The position numbers and the translations under genes are program-made. The notes below the pieces were generated by a model that was not told where the DNA came from, made no database searches, and saw only the letters and a list, made by a program, of their open reading frames with translations. Below, piece by piece: positions 63,071 to 64,000 of a DNA stretch of 64,000 bases. The stretch covers positions 91,785 to 155,784 of the forward strand of contig JAVHLK010000001.1 in the NCBI GenBank assembly GCA_031082285.1, read 5' to 3'. Every line of letters starts with the position of its first letter. Position 1 is the first letter of the stretch. This DNA comes from Desulfomonilaceae bacterium (GTDB taxonomy: Bacteria; Desulfobacterota; Desulfomonilia; Desulfomonilales; Desulfomonilaceae).

Positions 63071-63265
63071 GGCTAAGTGCTCTGTGGCATAAATACGGTC
63101 GCACATTTCTTCCGCGTCGAGATTGCTTTCCCGCGTTCTGCGCGGGACTACGCTCCTCGCAAAGACATGGTAAAGGTTGTCTTTGCGAGCAAAGCGAAGC
63201 AATCTCAGCTCGCCGGAATCCGCGACCGTATTTACGGTAAACTGCGCTGCTTTGGTAGCGCCGGC
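63071..63265. repeat. Intergenic TIR element E, composite
   Basis: Left end CTCTGTGGCATAAATACGGTCGC; right inverted end CGCGACCGTATTTACGG (63221-63237). Inside are both halves of a CHCEE-type repeat (CGAGATTGCTTTCCCGCG...GCGAAGCAATCTCAGC) and hairpins. The tail GCTTTGGTAGCGCCGG (63249-63264) is an inverted piece of element D. The first 58 bases recur exactly at 63943. Confidence 0.72.
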
Positions 63266-63311
63266 CTTCCCGCGTTCCGCGGGATTACTGCTCCGAGAGC
63301 GCCCGGCGTCT

Positions 63312-63530
63312 CTACCGGGGACCGCCCGAACGCTCCACTCTGAAGGAGACCTGGGCACGAACTCTCCACACGTCGATCTTGTCGTTGATCATCCGTACAT
63401 CTTGCTCTACAACGCCGATACGAGTGATCCCTCTCAGGGTCAGTTGCGCTTCCTGAATAACCTGTTTCATTGCGTCCTCCCAGCCGTTGGGAGATTCGCC
63501 CACCAGTTCGATGATTTTGACTACTGACAT
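63312..63530 (-). CDS. Dodecin
   Basis: A 72-residue flavin-binding dodecameric protein. ATG 63530 is chosen with GGAGGT 9 bases upstream. Family-defining sequence blocks are present: MSVVKIIELVG, NGWEDAMKQVIQEA and VWRVRAQVSFRVE. Dodecins store or buffer riboflavin/FMN and sometimes CoA. Monocistronic at the end of the window. Confidence 0.9.
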   Translation of the reverse strand: MSVVKIIELVGESPNGWEDAMKQVIQEAQLTLRGITRIGVVEQDVRMINDKIDVWRVRAQVSFRVERSGGPR

Positions 63531-63942
63531 TACCGATACCTCCATAGAAAGAATGTCGTATTGTGAGAATTACCGACGGCTCGTTCGGAACGAGACGCCG
63601 GCGAGACGGTTGTACGTTTCCGACTGATTGTACGGCTCTGTTCTTTGATTCGTCGCAAAGACACCATCGAGGGCATTTCTGCGAGGACGTGCACTTTGCC
63701 GATGTCCGGCGTCGAGAATACGTCGCCAAATCTATGCAAGAGGGCATCAGGGGGTGGTTGCTCGTTGCCGGGATGCGGACGCACGGTCCACATCGTGTTC
63801 CGTGCACATCATAGCACGGCGACGCAAATTGCCGGGTAATCTTTGCCCTTCTTCAGGGCGCATCGCCGGGTATATGTAACCCGCGGAAAACGTACTAAGA
63901 TGTCGCGATCTTCGTCAACTACAATAGGGAAAACAATGGATG
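63531..63942. other. Intergenic region before the terminal repeat
   Basis: 412 bases with no supportable gene; short frames here overlap in several frames and lack ribosome binding sites. Confidence 0.35.
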
Positions 63943-64000
63943 GGCTAAGTGCTCTGTGGCATAAATACGGTCGCACATTTCTTCCGCGTCGAGATTGCTT
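63943..64000. repeat. Left end of another TIR element (G), cut by window edge
   Basis: GGCTAAGTGCTCTGTGGCAT and the following 38 bases are identical to 63071-63128. The element continues beyond the window, so its right end is not seen. Confidence 0.7.

Noticed and set aside
63177..63527. Frames with LRAKRSNL-like text near the end of the window
   Set aside because: These are translations of the interspersed repeat and TIR element, not genes.
1..64000. CRISPR arrays, tRNA and rRNA genes
   Set aside because: No regularly spaced short repeats, no cloverleaf-like TTCGANNC/CCA patterns in context and no rRNA-like sequence were recognised.

Overview
The window looks like chromosome of an anaerobic, Gram-negative Desulfobacterota (former deltaproteobacterial) bacterium, possibly near Desulfomonile or Syntrophobacter. 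That placement is inference. It rests on the gene mix: PATAN/DUF4388 proteins, many PAS/GAF histidine kinases, a polysulfide/thiosulfate-reductase-type molybdoenzyme with its own chaperone, YeeE/YedE sulfur transporters, acyl-CoA enzymes and TPR lipoproteins. It also rests on the many GC-rich intergenic repeats. No rRNA, tRNA, CRISPR array, phage or transposase gene was seen.

Layout. 1-4.7 kb: a DUF4388 protein cut by the window edge, a TPR lipoprotein and a PAS histidine kinase. 4.8-9.1 kb (minus strand): a TIGR01777 epimerase, a SlyD-like prolyl isomerase, an orphan OppD-type ATPase, a small membrane protein and a crotonase-family enzyme. 9.2-10.7 kb: a GAF-class III nucleotidyl cyclase preceded by the relic of a Ser/Thr kinase catalytic loop. 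10.8-15.4 kb: a branched-chain amino acid type ABC transporter (livK-H-M-G, no livF). 15.5-22.9 kb: an MBL hydrolase, a BioF/KBL enzyme, a MoxR ATPase with a VWA protein, a radical SAM/SPASM-like enzyme and a PhoU-like protein. 23.2-25.6 kb: an overlapping thiM-thiE-thiL operon. 26-33.7 kb: a respiratory sulfur locus with a Tat-exported molybdopterin catalytic subunit, a 16-cysteine ferredoxin, an NrfD membrane subunit, a TorD chaperone, a split YeeE/YedE transporter, a small periplasmic protein, a Rieske protein and a cytochrome b6-like protein. 33.8-45.4 kb: a signalling block (hybrid kinase, REC-dead CheB-PATAN protein, NtrC-type regulator, single-domain regulator and a 1430-residue PAS/GAF kinase). 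45.4-48.7 kb (minus): Hsp70-like protein, DUF1257, DUF2997 and a PilZ protein. 49-63.5 kb: PPP phosphatase, AsmA-family protein, PaaK ligase, a large TPR lipoprotein, DUF1573 protein, TatB, an ABC exporter membrane protein, an alpha/beta hydrolase and dodecin.

How the genes may work together. The molybdoenzyme at 26 kb carries a twin-arginine signal and would need the Tat pathway, of which a TatA/B-type protein is encoded at 59.9 kb. Its NrfD partner and the downstream Rieske/cytochrome b pair could connect quinone oxidation or reduction to sulfur compounds imported through the YeeE/YedE pair. The signalling genes, cyclase, PilZ protein and PATAN proteins point to a dense regulatory network.

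The clearest unexplained structure is a family of at least six intergenic elements (near 5.9, 12.8, 17.8, 22.0, 49.7 and 63.1 kb, with a seventh starting at 63.9 kb). They share imperfect terminal inverted repeats with the core TACGGTCGCG but carry different internal palindromes. Other candidates for something new are the Hsp70-DUF1257-DUF2997-PilZ cluster, the catalytically degraded CheB-PATAN protein, and a cysteine-rich insertion in the ATPase domain of the giant kinase.
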